Part shown: positions 17,808 to 28,419 of the stretch, piece by piece
How the letters are laid out: every line of letters begins with the position of its first letter
Numbering within the stretch: the first letter of the stretch is position 1
NCBI GenBank assembly: GCA_030584085.1
Contig: CP129490.1
Span: forward strand, 1,149,511 to 1,213,510
Direction: 5' to 3'
DNA length: 64,000 nucleotides
From: Melioribacteraceae bacterium
Lineage (GTDB): Bacteria > Bacteroidota > Ignavibacteria > Ignavibacteriales > Melioribacteraceae
Notes under the pieces: model-generated
What the model saw: only the letters and a program-made list of their open reading frames with translations
Database searches by the model: none
Told to the model about the DNA's origin: nothing
Program-made: the position numbers and the translations under genes

Positions 17808-17812
17808 TTATC

Positions 17813-18043
17813 TCAATACTTCAAAACACCTTCATTCATCTCTAAGGAAAACCCTTGTTGCTTAACCCAAGTAAAATTATCTAGTTTATTTTTCTGTCTT
17901 TTCCCTAACCATAAACCATTATTATCTAAAAATAATCTGTAAAAATCCTCGCCGTCTTTGTAATACCAAATTGAACTGTCGATTCTCATTTCCCAAATAT
18001 TGCCGTTTTTCCATTTGATATTCATCTTTATATTAGGCTGCAT
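17813..18043 (-). CDS. Small hypothetical protein (76 aa)
   Basis: I do not recognise this protein. It is 76 residues, rich in tryptophan, lysine and asparagine (for example 'NIKWKNGNIWEMRID', 'SSIWYYKDGEDF', 'GLWLGKRQKN'), with alternating hydrophobic and polar residues suggesting a small all-beta domain. No signal peptide or membrane segment is seen. A ribosome-binding site (TGAGG about 5 bases before the ATG on the minus strand) and a strong terminator at 17771-17807 support expression as a single-gene unit. It faces away from lepB. Function cannot be stated. Confidence 0.6.
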   Translation of the reverse strand: MQPNIKMNIKWKNGNIWEMRIDSSIWYYKDGEDFYRLFLDNNGLWLGKRQKNKLDNFTWVKQQGFSLEMNEGVLKY

Positions 18044-18135
18044 TTTTACCTCACATTAATTATTCAATTTCAATTAACTTACAAAGAAAATTATTATTTT
18101 ACCCATCGCAAAAATAAAAGTAAGTAAAGAAGGGT

Positions 18136-19023
18136 ATGAATAAAATTCAAAAAGAAAACAAGACTATAAAAGACAAAGTTGTTGATAATGTTATAAGCAT
18201 ATTAAAAACAGCTGCAATTTTGTTAATAATTATTTCGGCGGTTGTGGAGGCTTCACGCGTTCCAACCGGATCAATGGAAGATACAATACTTGCCGGTGAT
18301 TTTTTGTTGATCAATAAATATTTATACGGTCCGGCAACACCGAGATATATACCGCTAACCGGAATTGAACTACCATATTTTAGATTTCCCTCATTTCGCG
18401 AACCGAAAAGGAATGATATTATTGTATTTAAGTGGCCCGGTAATCGAGATGAAATACAATCCGAAGTTCTTACACATTATGTTAAAAGATGTGTTGCACA
18501 ACCCGGTGATACATTGGAGATTATCGATAAGGTAATTTTTATTAATGGTGAAGAATTCCCGATTCCTAATCATGTAAATTATGATAAAACGTTGCTTCCC
18601 AAAGGAGTTTCCGATCCATACATATTTCCGCGGGGAAGTGGTTGGAATAGCGATAATTATGGTCCGATTGTGATACCCAAAAAGGGAGATGTAATTCCCA
18701 TAACGCGACAGAATATAGAGCAATGGGAGACTTTTATCAATCGTGAGCACGGTAAAGATGTTGTAAAATTCGTTAATAATGATATCTATATAAATGATCA
18801 AAAAACGAACGAGTATATTGTCCAAGATGATTATTATTTCACGATAGGAGATAACCGCGACAATAGTTTGGATAGCAGATATTGGGGATTTGTATCGCGA
18901 GAAAGTATTACCGGTACTCCTATAATTATATATTGGAGTTGGGATTCAGCAATCCCATTTAGTAAATTTTTTGATTTACTCGGCTCGGTGCGTCTCGAAA
19001 GAGTTGCTAAATTGATCAATTAA
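18136..19023 (+). CDS. lepB: Signal peptidase I
   Basis: 295 residues. One N-terminal membrane segment (about residues 21-38) is followed by the catalytic serine in 'PTGSMEDTI' (Ser46) and the general-base lysine in 'YVKRCVAQPGD' (Lys117). The family box 'GDNRDNSLDSRYWGFV' lies near residue 237. It cleaves signal peptides from proteins exported by Sec/Tat on the periplasmic face, which would include the T9SS cargo and DsbD encoded here. About 85 residues are inserted between the lysine box and the GDNRDNS box, which is common in this phylum. SD-like GAAGGG lies just upstream of the ATG. Confidence 0.95.
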   Translation: MNKIQKENKTIKDKVVDNVISILKTAAILLIIISAVVEASRVPTGSMEDTILAGDFLLINKYLYGPATPRYIPLTGIELPYFRFPSFREPKRNDIIVFKWPGNRDEIQSEVLTHYVKRCVAQPGDTLEIIDKVIFINGEEFPIPNHVNYDKTLLPKGVSDPYIFPRGSGWNSDNYGPIVIPKKGDVIPITRQNIEQWETFINREHGKDVVKFVNNDIYINDQKTNEYIVQDDYYFTIGDNRDNSLDSRYWGFVSRESITGTPIIIYWSWDSAIPFSKFFDLLGSVRLERVAKLIN

Positions 19024-19063
19024 GCATCTCCAATATTAATTTTTAAAAAAGTTTATTTATTTG

Positions 19064-19096
19064 ATGGGATTGTCTTAGACAAATCCCATTTTTTTT
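19064..19096 (+). terminator. Rho-independent terminator of lepB
   Basis: The stem ATGGGATT-GTCT pairs with AGAC-AAATCCCAT (about 19064-19089) with one bulge and a tight loop, followed by a run of T residues. It lies between lepB and pyrG, so pyrG needs its own promoter in the short gap after it. Confidence 0.85.
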
Positions 19097-19106
19097 ATAT
19101 CTTTAA

Positions 19107-20765
<1,659 letters not shown>

Positions 20766-20893
20766 AACTAAGCAAACTGATATATAATAATCTGAAAGTA
20801 ACTGTAAATCATTTATTTTTAGATATTTAGCTACATTCCTAATTGATTCTTTTTTTCAATTTAGATAACTTTTCTAATTAATTTTTATTTCTT

Positions 20894-21508
20894 ATGCTAA
20901 AACTCGCCATATTTGTTTCAGGCAGAGGTTCAAACCTAAAATCTATCGTTAGAAGCATAGAGGAAGGCGAACTAAAATCTGAAATTTTAGCAGTTGTTAG
21001 TAATAAGAGTGATTGTCCGGCATTAGTTTATTCAAAAGAGAAATCTTTTCAAACATTTGTTGTTTCATCCGTTCAAAAAGAAGATATAATCTCATATGAT
21101 GAGCTTGCAGTTCAATTTCGTAAACTTGATATAGATTTAATTGTTCTCGCGGGATTCTTAAAAAAAATTCCGGATCATTTTGTTGAACAATATGAAAATA
21201 GAATTATTAATATTCATCCAGCATTACTTCCTTCATTCGGAGGCAAAGGAATGTATGGATTGAATGTTCATCAAGCAGTATATAATTCTTCCGCTCAAGT
21301 TAGCGGCGCAACTGTTCATTTTGTAAATAAAATTTATGACGATGGAAAAATTATAGCACAGAAATGTGTTGATATTTCAAAAGTAACATCAGCAGAAGAA
21401 ATAGCGGAACGTGTTCTTAAAATTGAACATGAACTTTTACCCGAAGTGATAAAACAGTTTTCTGAGGGTAGAGTAAAAATAATAAATCAACGTGTTGTTA
21501 TTGAATAG
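20894..21508 (+). CDS. purN: Phosphoribosylglycinamide formyltransferase
   Basis: 204 residues, typical of the 10-formyl-THF-dependent GAR transformylase of purine synthesis. Conserved elements are 'VSGRGSNLKSI' near residue 8 (phosphate loop), 'LAGFLKKIP' near 89, 'IINIHPALLPSFGGKGMYG' near 105 (catalytic Asn and His) and 'VSGATVHFVNKIYDDGKIIAQ' near 137. It lies 10 bases upstream of purH, forming a purine pair at the head of the mre operon. Confidence 0.95.
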   Translation: MLKLAIFVSGRGSNLKSIVRSIEEGELKSEILAVVSNKSDCPALVYSKEKSFQTFVVSSVQKEDIISYDELAVQFRKLDIDLIVLAGFLKKIPDHFVEQYENRIINIHPALLPSFGGKGMYGLNVHQAVYNSSAQVSGATVHFVNKIYDDGKIIAQKCVDISKVTSAEEIAERVLKIEHELLPEVIKQFSEGRVKIINQRVVIE

Positions 21509-21518
21509 GTGAAAAAAT

Positions 21519-23036
21519 TTGAAGAAGCTTGCCCTTTTAAGTGTATCAGACAAATCAAACATTACAACTCTTGCAGCGCGGTTATCAAAATTAGGTTACG
21601 ACATTATTGCTACTGGTAATACAGCAAAAGTAATCCAAGACGAAGGTATTAAAGTTACAAAGATAGAATCGTTTGCTTCATTCCCCGAAGTTTTTGGCGG
21701 GCGTGTTAAAACATTACAACCAAAAGTTTTCGGCGGAATTTTAATGAGAAGAAATAATGATTCCGATATAAAAGAAGCTGAAGAGAATGGCGTTCTACCA
21801 ATCGATATTGTGTGTGTAAATCTTTATCCTTTCCCCAAAGTTGTTAATAGAACTGATATAGACACTCAAACAAAAATAGAAAATATTGATATTGGCGGAC
21901 CAAGTTTAATACGTGCCGCAACAAAAAATCATAAATTTGTTTCGGTGCTGACTAGTCCGGATCAGTACGAAGATTTTTTAAATGAAATCGAATCAGGTGA
22001 AATTTCATTAGGAACTCGACAGAAACTAGCTTACGAAGCATTTGCTCATACATCATATTATGATACATTGATTGCAAATTTTTTTGAATCGGAATTCAAT
22101 CAACCTCGCAAAGATTTGCGAATTAATGTCCCGTTGAAAAGTGAATTAAGATACGGTGAAAACCCACATCAAAAAGCATTTGTTTACGGTAATTTCGAAG
22201 ACTATTTCGAAATACTTCACGGTAAAGAGCTTTCATTTAATAATATTGTCGATCTCACTGCAGCTTCGGAGTTAGTAAATGATTTTGATGAAACCGCATG
22301 TTCAATCATTAAACATACAAATCCCTGCGGAGCTGCTTTAGCCGATTCAGTTTATCAAGCATACGAATATGCATTGTCCTGCGACCCGGTATCCGCATTC
22401 GGGGGTGTTGTTGCATTTAACAGAAAAATCGATATGCAGACTGCAGTGAAATTGAATGAGATATTTTTAGAAATAATTGTAGCACCGGATTATGAAGATG
22501 ATGCTTTAGAAATTTTAAAGAAAAAGAAAAACCGAAGATTATTAAAATCGATTAAAGAGTTAGACAGAAAATCTTATCAAGTTAGATCATTACCGGGTGG
22601 TTACTTAGCACAAGAACAAGATTTTTCTCATTTAACTAAAGAAAATCTGAAAGTTGTTACAAAAAAATCTTATACTGAATATGAGCTTCGCAACCTTAAG
22701 TTTGCTTGGGTGGTTTGCAAGCATACAAAATCAAATGCGATAGTTTATGCGAAAGATTTAAAGGCTATTGGAGTTGGTGCGGGACAAATGTCCAGAATTG
22801 ATTCGGCAAAAATTGCAGCTTCTAAAGCAAAGGAATTTGGTCACGATTTAAAAGATTCAGTTGCCGCTTCAGATGCATTTTTTCCGTTTCCGGATGGGGT
22901 TGAATTAATAGCTGAACAGGGCGCTACTGCTATTATTCAACCTGGTGGCTCGGTACGTGATGAAGAAGTAATCAACAAAGCTGATGAAAAAAATATTACA
23001 ATGCTATTCACAGGAATTAGAAACTTTAAACACTAA
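21519..23036 (+). CDS. purH: Bifunctional AICAR formyltransferase / IMP cyclohydrolase
   Basis: 505 residues. The N-terminal MGS-like cyclohydrolase domain begins 'LALLSVSDKSNI' and includes 'GGRVKTLQPKVFGGIL'. The C-terminal transformylase domain includes 'LRYGENPHQKAFVYG', 'KHTNPCGAALADS', 'DPVSAFGGVVAFN' and 'KSNAIVYAKDLKAIGVGAGQMSR'-type sequence. It catalyses the last two steps to IMP. The start is TTG at 21519; no ATG is available before the domain starts. It is 8 bases upstream of mreB, a link suggesting one long transcript. Confidence 0.97.
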   Translation: MKKLALLSVSDKSNITTLAARLSKLGYDIIATGNTAKVIQDEGIKVTKIESFASFPEVFGGRVKTLQPKVFGGILMRRNNDSDIKEAEENGVLPIDIVCVNLYPFPKVVNRTDIDTQTKIENIDIGGPSLIRAATKNHKFVSVLTSPDQYEDFLNEIESGEISLGTRQKLAYEAFAHTSYYDTLIANFFESEFNQPRKDLRINVPLKSELRYGENPHQKAFVYGNFEDYFEILHGKELSFNNIVDLTAASELVNDFDETACSIIKHTNPCGAALADSVYQAYEYALSCDPVSAFGGVVAFNRKIDMQTAVKLNEIFLEIIVAPDYEDDALEILKKKKNRRLLKSIKELDRKSYQVRSLPGGYLAQEQDFSHLTKENLKVVTKKSYTEYELRNLKFAWVVCKHTKSNAIVYAKDLKAIGVGAGQMSRIDSAKIAASKAKEFGHDLKDSVAASDAFFPFPDGVELIAEQGATAIIQPGGSVRDEEVINKADEKNITMLFTGIRNFKH

Positions 23037-23044
23037 GAGGAAAC

Positions 23045-24070
23045 ATGGGTTTATTTGACTTCTTCTCGACAGATATTGCTATTGATTTAGGTACAGCCAA
23101 TACTTTGATATACATTAAAGGAAAAGGAATTGTATTAAACGAACCTTCTATTGTTGCCTTTGATAGAAACACAAAAAGAATTATAGCACTTGGTAATGAA
23201 GCCAAGGAGATGCAAGGAAGAGAACATCGAGAAATCCGTGTGTCCAGACCGATGCGTGATGGTGTTATTGCCGATTTCGAAATTGCCGAAGGTATGATTC
23301 GTGCATTTATTAAAAAAGTTAGTTCGAGTGGATTTTCTAGCAGAAGAATTATTGTTGCAGTTCCAAGCGGCGTAACAGAAGTTGAAAAAAGAGCTGTACG
23401 CGATAGTGCTGAACATGCAGGGGCTAAGGAAGTTCATTTAATTGCCGAACCTATGGCTGCTGCGATAGGAATTGGAATTGATGTTGAAGCTCCCGTCGGG
23501 AATATGATCATCGATATTGGCGGTGGTACAACAGAGATTGCTGTTATAGCACTTTCGGGAATCGTAAATGAAGAATCCATCAGAATCGCCGGTGATGAAA
23601 TGAACAACGCAATCATGCAATTCTTCAAAAAGAATTATAATTTATTAATTGGCGAAAGAACAGCAGAAGCTATTAAATGTGAAGTGGGATCCGCAGTTCC
23701 TTTAAAAGAAGAAGTTACAATTCAAGTTAAAGGTAGAGATTTAGTTGGTGGAATTCCCAAAACTGCAGAAGTTAGTTCGGTAGAAATTAGAGAAGCACTT
23801 AATGAAAATGTTGCACAAATAGTCGAAGCAGTAAAACAAAATTTAGAAAGAACACCTCCGGAATTATCCGCAGATATTCTTGATAGGGGAGTGATGCTAA
23901 CCGGCGGCGGTGCATTGCTAAAAGGACTTGATGAAAGAATTCGTATGGAAACAAATTTACCTGTTCACGTATCTGAAGATCCGCTAACCGCGGTTGTTAG
24001 AGGTGCAGGCAAATCTATTGATAATATGAATAAATATTCAAAAGTTTTTATTCGTAAACGAAGCTACTAA
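23045..24070 (+). CDS. mreB: Rod shape-determining actin homologue
   Basis: 341 residues, normal MreB length. The phosphate-1 loop 'DIAIDLGTANTLIY' opens the protein, 'NMIIDIGGGTTEIAVI' near residue 155 is the phosphate-2 loop, and 'GVMLTGGGALLKGLDE' near 285 is the adenosine motif. MreB polymerises along the inner membrane and guides the elongasome. An SD (GAGG) precedes the ATG. The TAA overlaps the mreC ATG by one base. First of the five-gene mreB-mreC-mreD-mrdA-rodA set. Confidence 0.98.
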   Translation: MGLFDFFSTDIAIDLGTANTLIYIKGKGIVLNEPSIVAFDRNTKRIIALGNEAKEMQGREHREIRVSRPMRDGVIADFEIAEGMIRAFIKKVSSSGFSSRRIIVAVPSGVTEVEKRAVRDSAEHAGAKEVHLIAEPMAAAIGIGIDVEAPVGNMIIDIGGGTTEIAVIALSGIVNEESIRIAGDEMNNAIMQFFKKNYNLLIGERTAEAIKCEVGSAVPLKEEVTIQVKGRDLVGGIPKTAEVSSVEIREALNENVAQIVEAVKQNLERTPPELSADILDRGVMLTGGGALLKGLDERIRMETNLPVHVSEDPLTAVVRGAGKSIDNMNKYSKVFIRKRSY

Positions 24071-24906
24071 TGCAAAAATTATTTAGAAATTTAGTTGAAC
24101 ACTTCAGAGAATATATCACGCTTGTTGTACTTATTTTAATCAGTCTATTTTTACTCTCAATAAATAACAAACCCGGTGTTGAGCGTTTTAGAGCAATCTC
24201 ATTCGGTACTTTCGCTTACATTACGTCTGCTGTTCATTCAGCGTTAAACATATTTTCGGATGATGATGAAATTACGAAATTAAAATTAGCTAACGCGGAT
24301 TTGATGTTGGAAGTGAATAGACTTCGTAACTATGCACTGCAAAATTCCCATCTTCGTAAAATGCTTGAGTTGAAAGATACAACTGCTTATTCACTAATTG
24401 CTGCAGATGTTATCTCCAGATTTTCATCAAAAGTTGAAGGTAATTTTATCATAAATGTTGGGTTAAAGAACGGTGTTAAAGTTGGAATGCCAGTTATTAA
24501 TGAATTAGGTTTAGTAGGACTTGTTATTAGTTCCGCTTCAGATTTTTCATCGGTTCGTACTTTGGAAAATATTAATTTGAACGTAGCTGTGACTAACCAA
24601 AGAAGCAAAATTAGTGGAATATTAAGTTGGAACGGACAAAAACATGTAATTAAAAATATTCCGACAACATTTGATATGGATGTTGGTGATCGAATTGAAA
24701 CTTCCGAATTTAGTACAATACTTCCCCCGTCAATTCCTGTAGGCATCATTGCCGAAAAGGAATCTGAAGTCTCAGGTTTGTTGAGCAACATTTTTATTCA
24801 ACCATTTGCCAATTCCAAAACTGTAAAAAATGTTTTTGTAATTAAGTTTATTCAAGAAACTCAAATTGATTCGCTTGAGATAAACCTTTTAAAGAATTTA
24901 AAATGA
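24070..24906 (+). CDS. mreC: Rod shape-determining protein MreC
   Basis: 278 residues with one N-terminal membrane helix (about 17-34) and a predicted coiled coil around residues 70-100 (DDDEITKLKLANADLMLEV). The periplasmic beta-barrel domain has the family phrases 'NFIINVGLKNGVKVGMPVIN' and 'GLVGLVISSASDFSSVRTL'. MreC links MreB with the PBP2-RodA synthase in the periplasm. It ends in an ATGA overlap with mreD. Confidence 0.93.
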   Translation: MQKLFRNLVEHFREYITLVVLILISLFLLSINNKPGVERFRAISFGTFAYITSAVHSALNIFSDDDEITKLKLANADLMLEVNRLRNYALQNSHLRKMLELKDTTAYSLIAADVISRFSSKVEGNFIINVGLKNGVKVGMPVINELGLVGLVISSASDFSSVRTLENINLNVAVTNQRSKISGILSWNGQKHVIKNIPTTFDMDVGDRIETSEFSTILPPSIPVGIIAEKESEVSGLLSNIFIQPFANSKTVKNVFVIKFIQETQIDSLEINLLKNLK

Positions 24907-25388
24907 AGCGTGATTACATATTACTCTTGATAATTTTTATCCCTACAATAATTTTACAATTAGCGGTAGTTCCATTAGTTTCATTTGGAGCTTTTTCGCC
25001 GGATTTGTTAATTCTACTCTTAGTTTATTTTACTTTATTAAAAGGGCAGTTATTCGGAACAATTGCCGGTGCAATAGTCGGATTAATATTTGATTTGGTT
25101 TCCGGAAATGTGCTTGGAATTACGATGTTTTCTAAGACTATTGCGGGATTTGTCGCCGGTTATTTTTATAATGAAAATAAAATTGAATCAAATACGTCGT
25201 CGATTTCATTCGCAATTATAGTTTTTATTAGTGCGTTTGTTGATTCATTTTTTTATGGACTTTTCATTGATAACCAATCACTAGGGTTTTTATACATAAT
25301 ATTTGAACAAAGCCTATTCCCGGCTATTTATAATACAATTTTGGCATTGCTTCTTATTATTGTTTTACCAAAGCGCAGTTCATTATGA
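24903..25388 (+). CDS. mreD: Rod shape-determining protein MreD
   Basis: 161 residues, almost entirely hydrophobic, with five to six membrane segments and the MreD features 'FSPDLLILLLVYFTLLKG' and 'GLIFDLVSGNVLGITMF'. It is an integral inner-membrane partner of MreC. Assignment rests on position between mreC and mrdA as much as sequence, as MreD proteins are poorly conserved. ATGA overlaps at both ends indicate translational coupling. Confidence 0.9.
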   Translation: MKRDYILLLIIFIPTIILQLAVVPLVSFGAFSPDLLILLLVYFTLLKGQLFGTIAGAIVGLIFDLVSGNVLGITMFSKTIAGFVAGYFYNENKIESNTSSISFAIIVFISAFVDSFFYGLFIDNQSLGFLYIIFEQSLFPAIYNTILALLLIIVLPKRSSL

Positions 25389-27187
25389 ACGATAATTTAT
25401 TCGGGTCCATAGTACGAAGAAGGATTTTAAGCATAATTATTATTGCCTTTACTGCATTAACAGTTTTTCAGTTGTTTAAGATGCAGTTACTCGATAATTA
25501 TTCTTATCAAGAGAAATCACTAGAAAATAGTGTGAAGAAAGTAAGTATACCTGCACCACGAGGTGTTTTTTATGATAGAAATTTTAATGTAATTGTAAGT
25601 AATAAACCTGCATTCACAATTTCTATTCTGCCATCGGAGTATAATACTCAACAGAATAAATTAGTAGAGAATATTATGAATGTTCAAGAAGGATATGTCT
25701 CAAATCTTCTTGATATCAATAGAAAATATTCTCCATTTGTTCCGCTTAAAATAAAACGCAATACTGATTTTTCTTTTATCGCTTGGCTTCAAGAAAATCA
25801 AGAACTGTTAGAAGGAATTGATTATGAAGTGGAATTACAACGCGATTATACTTTCGGGATTACAGGCTCACATATTTTTGGATACACAAAAGAAATTTCA
25901 GCATCACAGTACAAGATTAAAAAATCAATTTACGATATGGGCGATTATGTCGGCTTCAGTGGAATTGAAAAAACATATGAAGATTTATTACGAGGTACCA
26001 AAGGTTATTCACTTAATTTAGTTGATTCCCGTCAACGAACAATTGGCAGATACTTAGAAGGACTTGAAGATAAACCAGCTGTTAAGGGAAATGATTTAGT
26101 TCTTGGAATCGATGCTGAAACTCAGCTAATCGCAGAAAAATTATTTGAAAATAAAATGGGTGCACTTGTAGCAATCGAACCGAAGACAGGAGAGATTATT
26201 GCCTTCGTCAGTTCACCCCAATATGATTTGTCAAAATTTGCTTCAGTTACATCAGGTTTTTTCTGGGATTCATTAAGTACACATCCATCCAAACCAATAT
26301 TCAATAGAGCTACTCAATCAATCTACCCTCCCGGTTCTACATTTAAAATGCTAGCGGCGATTGCTGCATTGGATGATGGAATTATTAACGAAAGGACAAG
26401 TATCAATTGCCCTGGTGGGCTTCAGTTTGGTGATAGATTCTTTAAATGTTTGCATGTTCACGGCAATATAAGCGTTGTTGAAGCAATACAGAAATCATGT
26501 AACACATTTTTTTATCAGCTTATTCTTAAAATTGGTTTAGAACGTTGGGCGAAATATGCAAGAGAATTCGGTTTCGGGAAAAAGACGGGTATTGATATCC
26601 CTGAAGAAATATCGGGAATATTGCCAGATTCAGCCTACTACAACAGAGTTTACGGAAGAGGAAAATGGACTAGAGGATTCTTGGTGAGTTTAGGTATTGG
26701 TCAAGGTGAATTAAGTGCAACTCCGTTACAACTTGCAAAGTATACAGCGTTGATTGCAAATGATGGTAAATCTGTTGAACCGCATTTCGCAAGAGGTTAC
26801 ATCGATAATAAAACTTCAGAGTTTGTTAAACTTCCTTTCAAAGAAATTATTTTGGATATAGACCAGCATGTGTTTGATCTAATTCAGGAAGGGATGTATA
26901 AAGTTGTCAATGTACCCGGCGGTACAGCGTCAATTGCTAAAATACCTGGTATTGATGTTTCTGGCAAAACCGGAACAGCACAGAATCCGCATGGTGATAA
27001 TCATGCTTTATTTGTTGGATATGCTCCATCAGAAGACCCAAAAATTGCAGTTGCAGTTGTTGTAGAAAATATTGGATTCGGTAGTACACACGCAGCTCCA
27101 ATAGCTCGAGAAGTCATGAGAACATATCTGCAAAAAGATATTGATCAAAATGAAAAGTTGAATCCAATTGCAAAGAAAGTTAATTAG
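25385..27187 (+). CDS. mrdA: Penicillin-binding protein 2 (elongation transpeptidase)
   Basis: 600 residues. An N-terminal membrane helix (about 14-32) is followed by the PBP dimer domain ('PAPRGVFYDRNFNVIVSN'; 'GYTKEIS') and the transpeptidase domain with SxxK in 'YPPGSTFKMLAA', SxN in 'KSCNTFFYQL' and KTG in 'VSGKTGTAQNP'. It crosslinks lateral-wall peptidoglycan, working with RodA. It overlaps mreD by 4 bases and is immediately adjacent to rodA. Confidence 0.96.
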   Translation: MNDNLFGSIVRRRILSIIIIAFTALTVFQLFKMQLLDNYSYQEKSLENSVKKVSIPAPRGVFYDRNFNVIVSNKPAFTISILPSEYNTQQNKLVENIMNVQEGYVSNLLDINRKYSPFVPLKIKRNTDFSFIAWLQENQELLEGIDYEVELQRDYTFGITGSHIFGYTKEISASQYKIKKSIYDMGDYVGFSGIEKTYEDLLRGTKGYSLNLVDSRQRTIGRYLEGLEDKPAVKGNDLVLGIDAETQLIAEKLFENKMGALVAIEPKTGEIIAFVSSPQYDLSKFASVTSGFFWDSLSTHPSKPIFNRATQSIYPPGSTFKMLAAIAALDDGIINERTSINCPGGLQFGDRFFKCLHVHGNISVVEAIQKSCNTFFYQLILKIGLERWAKYAREFGFGKKTGIDIPEEISGILPDSAYYNRVYGRGKWTRGFLVSLGIGQGELSATPLQLAKYTALIANDGKSVEPHFARGYIDNKTSEFVKLPFKEIILDIDQHVFDLIQEGMYKVVNVPGGTASIAKIPGIDVSGKTGTAQNPHGDNHALFVGYAPSEDPKIAVAVVVENIGFGSTHAAPIAREVMRTYLQKDIDQNEKLNPIAKKVN

Positions 27188-28417
27188 ATGAAAATAGGTG
27201 CAAAATTACACGACAAAGTTGATCTTGGTATTTTACTACCAAGTATTCTGTTGGCAATATTTGGTTTGCTCGCAATTTATTCATCAACATATAATCATCC
27301 TACCGCTTCGGGCAATTTTGACAAGCAATTTTTTTGGCTGTTAATTTCATTTGGAGTTATGGTTGTCATTTATTTTCTTCCCCCGCATTTTATTAAGATG
27401 ATTACAATTCCGCTTTACTCATTTTCTATTTTAACACTTTTATTAGTACTGGTAATGGGTAAGACTGTGTACGGTTCTCAAAGCTGGCTTGGAATTGGTA
27501 ATTTGGGAGGACAACCATCGGAATTTGCTAAAATTGCGCTTATACTTTTTTTAGCTTACTGGATTTCGAGAAAAACTACTGAAATTAATTCAATCAGAGA
27601 TTTAGCAGTTACTCTTACGGCTGGATTTTTGCCTATAATGTTAATCTTAATGCAACCTGATATGGGGACAGCAATAGTATTTGGTTTATTAACATTGTTT
27701 ATGATCTTCTGGGGAGGAATTAGTCTATTCGGTTTATTCGTAGTGCTTTCGCCGGGGATAGTAACGTTTGCATCTTTGTTTGGGACATTATCATTAGTAA
27801 TTACTCTGATAGTAATCTTAGCTATCTTAATTATTTTCAAAAAAGATCTTTTTGTAAGTGCTACGGTTTTTGTTGTTAATATTGCCGCCGGTTTTTTCTT
27901 TGATTATCTTTATAATATTTTACAACCTCATCAGCAGAAAAGAATAGAAACTTTCTTAGATCCAAATTCTGATCCTCTCGGAGCAGGTTATAACGCTTTA
28001 CAAGCTAAGGTAGCGATTGGTTCAGGTGGTTTAGCCGGTAAAGGTTTTATGGAAGGCAATCAAACTCAACTACGTTTTATTCCTGAACAATGGACTGATT
28101 TTATTTATTGTGTTGTGGGTGAAGAATTTGGTTTTATTGGCAGTTTGATTGTCATCTCTCTTTTCTTGATAATCTTTTTCCGGTTATTCAAACTCTCAGC
28201 AACAACAAGCGATCACTTTTCTAATATGGTTGTTATGGGAATTTTAATTTTACTATTTATTCACTTTGCGATAAATATCGGGATGAATGTTGGCATTACT
28301 CCGGTTATCGGATTGCCATTGCCATTCTTGAGTTATGGCGGAAGTTCATTACTGGTAAATATGTCACTGATTGCAATAGCATTAAATATTCATAAAAACA
28401 GAAAAAGATACGACTAA
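27188..28417 (+). CDS. rodA: SEDS peptidoglycan glycosyltransferase RodA
   Basis: 409 residues with about ten membrane segments. SEDS hallmarks are 'GAQSWLGIG'-like 'GSQSWLGIGNLGGQPSEFAK' near residue 96, 'LMQPDMGTAIVFG' near 155 (with the catalytic Asp region) and the C-terminal 'GLPLPFLSYGGSSLLVNM'. It polymerises lipid II during elongation together with MrdA. It starts the base after the mrdA stop and is followed 2 bases later by pyrF. Confidence 0.96.
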   Translation: MKIGAKLHDKVDLGILLPSILLAIFGLLAIYSSTYNHPTASGNFDKQFFWLLISFGVMVVIYFLPPHFIKMITIPLYSFSILTLLLVLVMGKTVYGSQSWLGIGNLGGQPSEFAKIALILFLAYWISRKTTEINSIRDLAVTLTAGFLPIMLILMQPDMGTAIVFGLLTLFMIFWGGISLFGLFVVLSPGIVTFASLFGTLSLVITLIVILAILIIFKKDLFVSATVFVVNIAAGFFFDYLYNILQPHQQKRIETFLDPNSDPLGAGYNALQAKVAIGSGGLAGKGFMEGNQTQLRFIPEQWTDFIYCVVGEEFGFIGSLIVISLFLIIFFRLFKLSATTSDHFSNMVVMGILILLFIHFAINIGMNVGITPVIGLPLPFLSYGGSSLLVNMSLIAIALNIHKNRKRYD

Positions 28418-28419
28418 AG

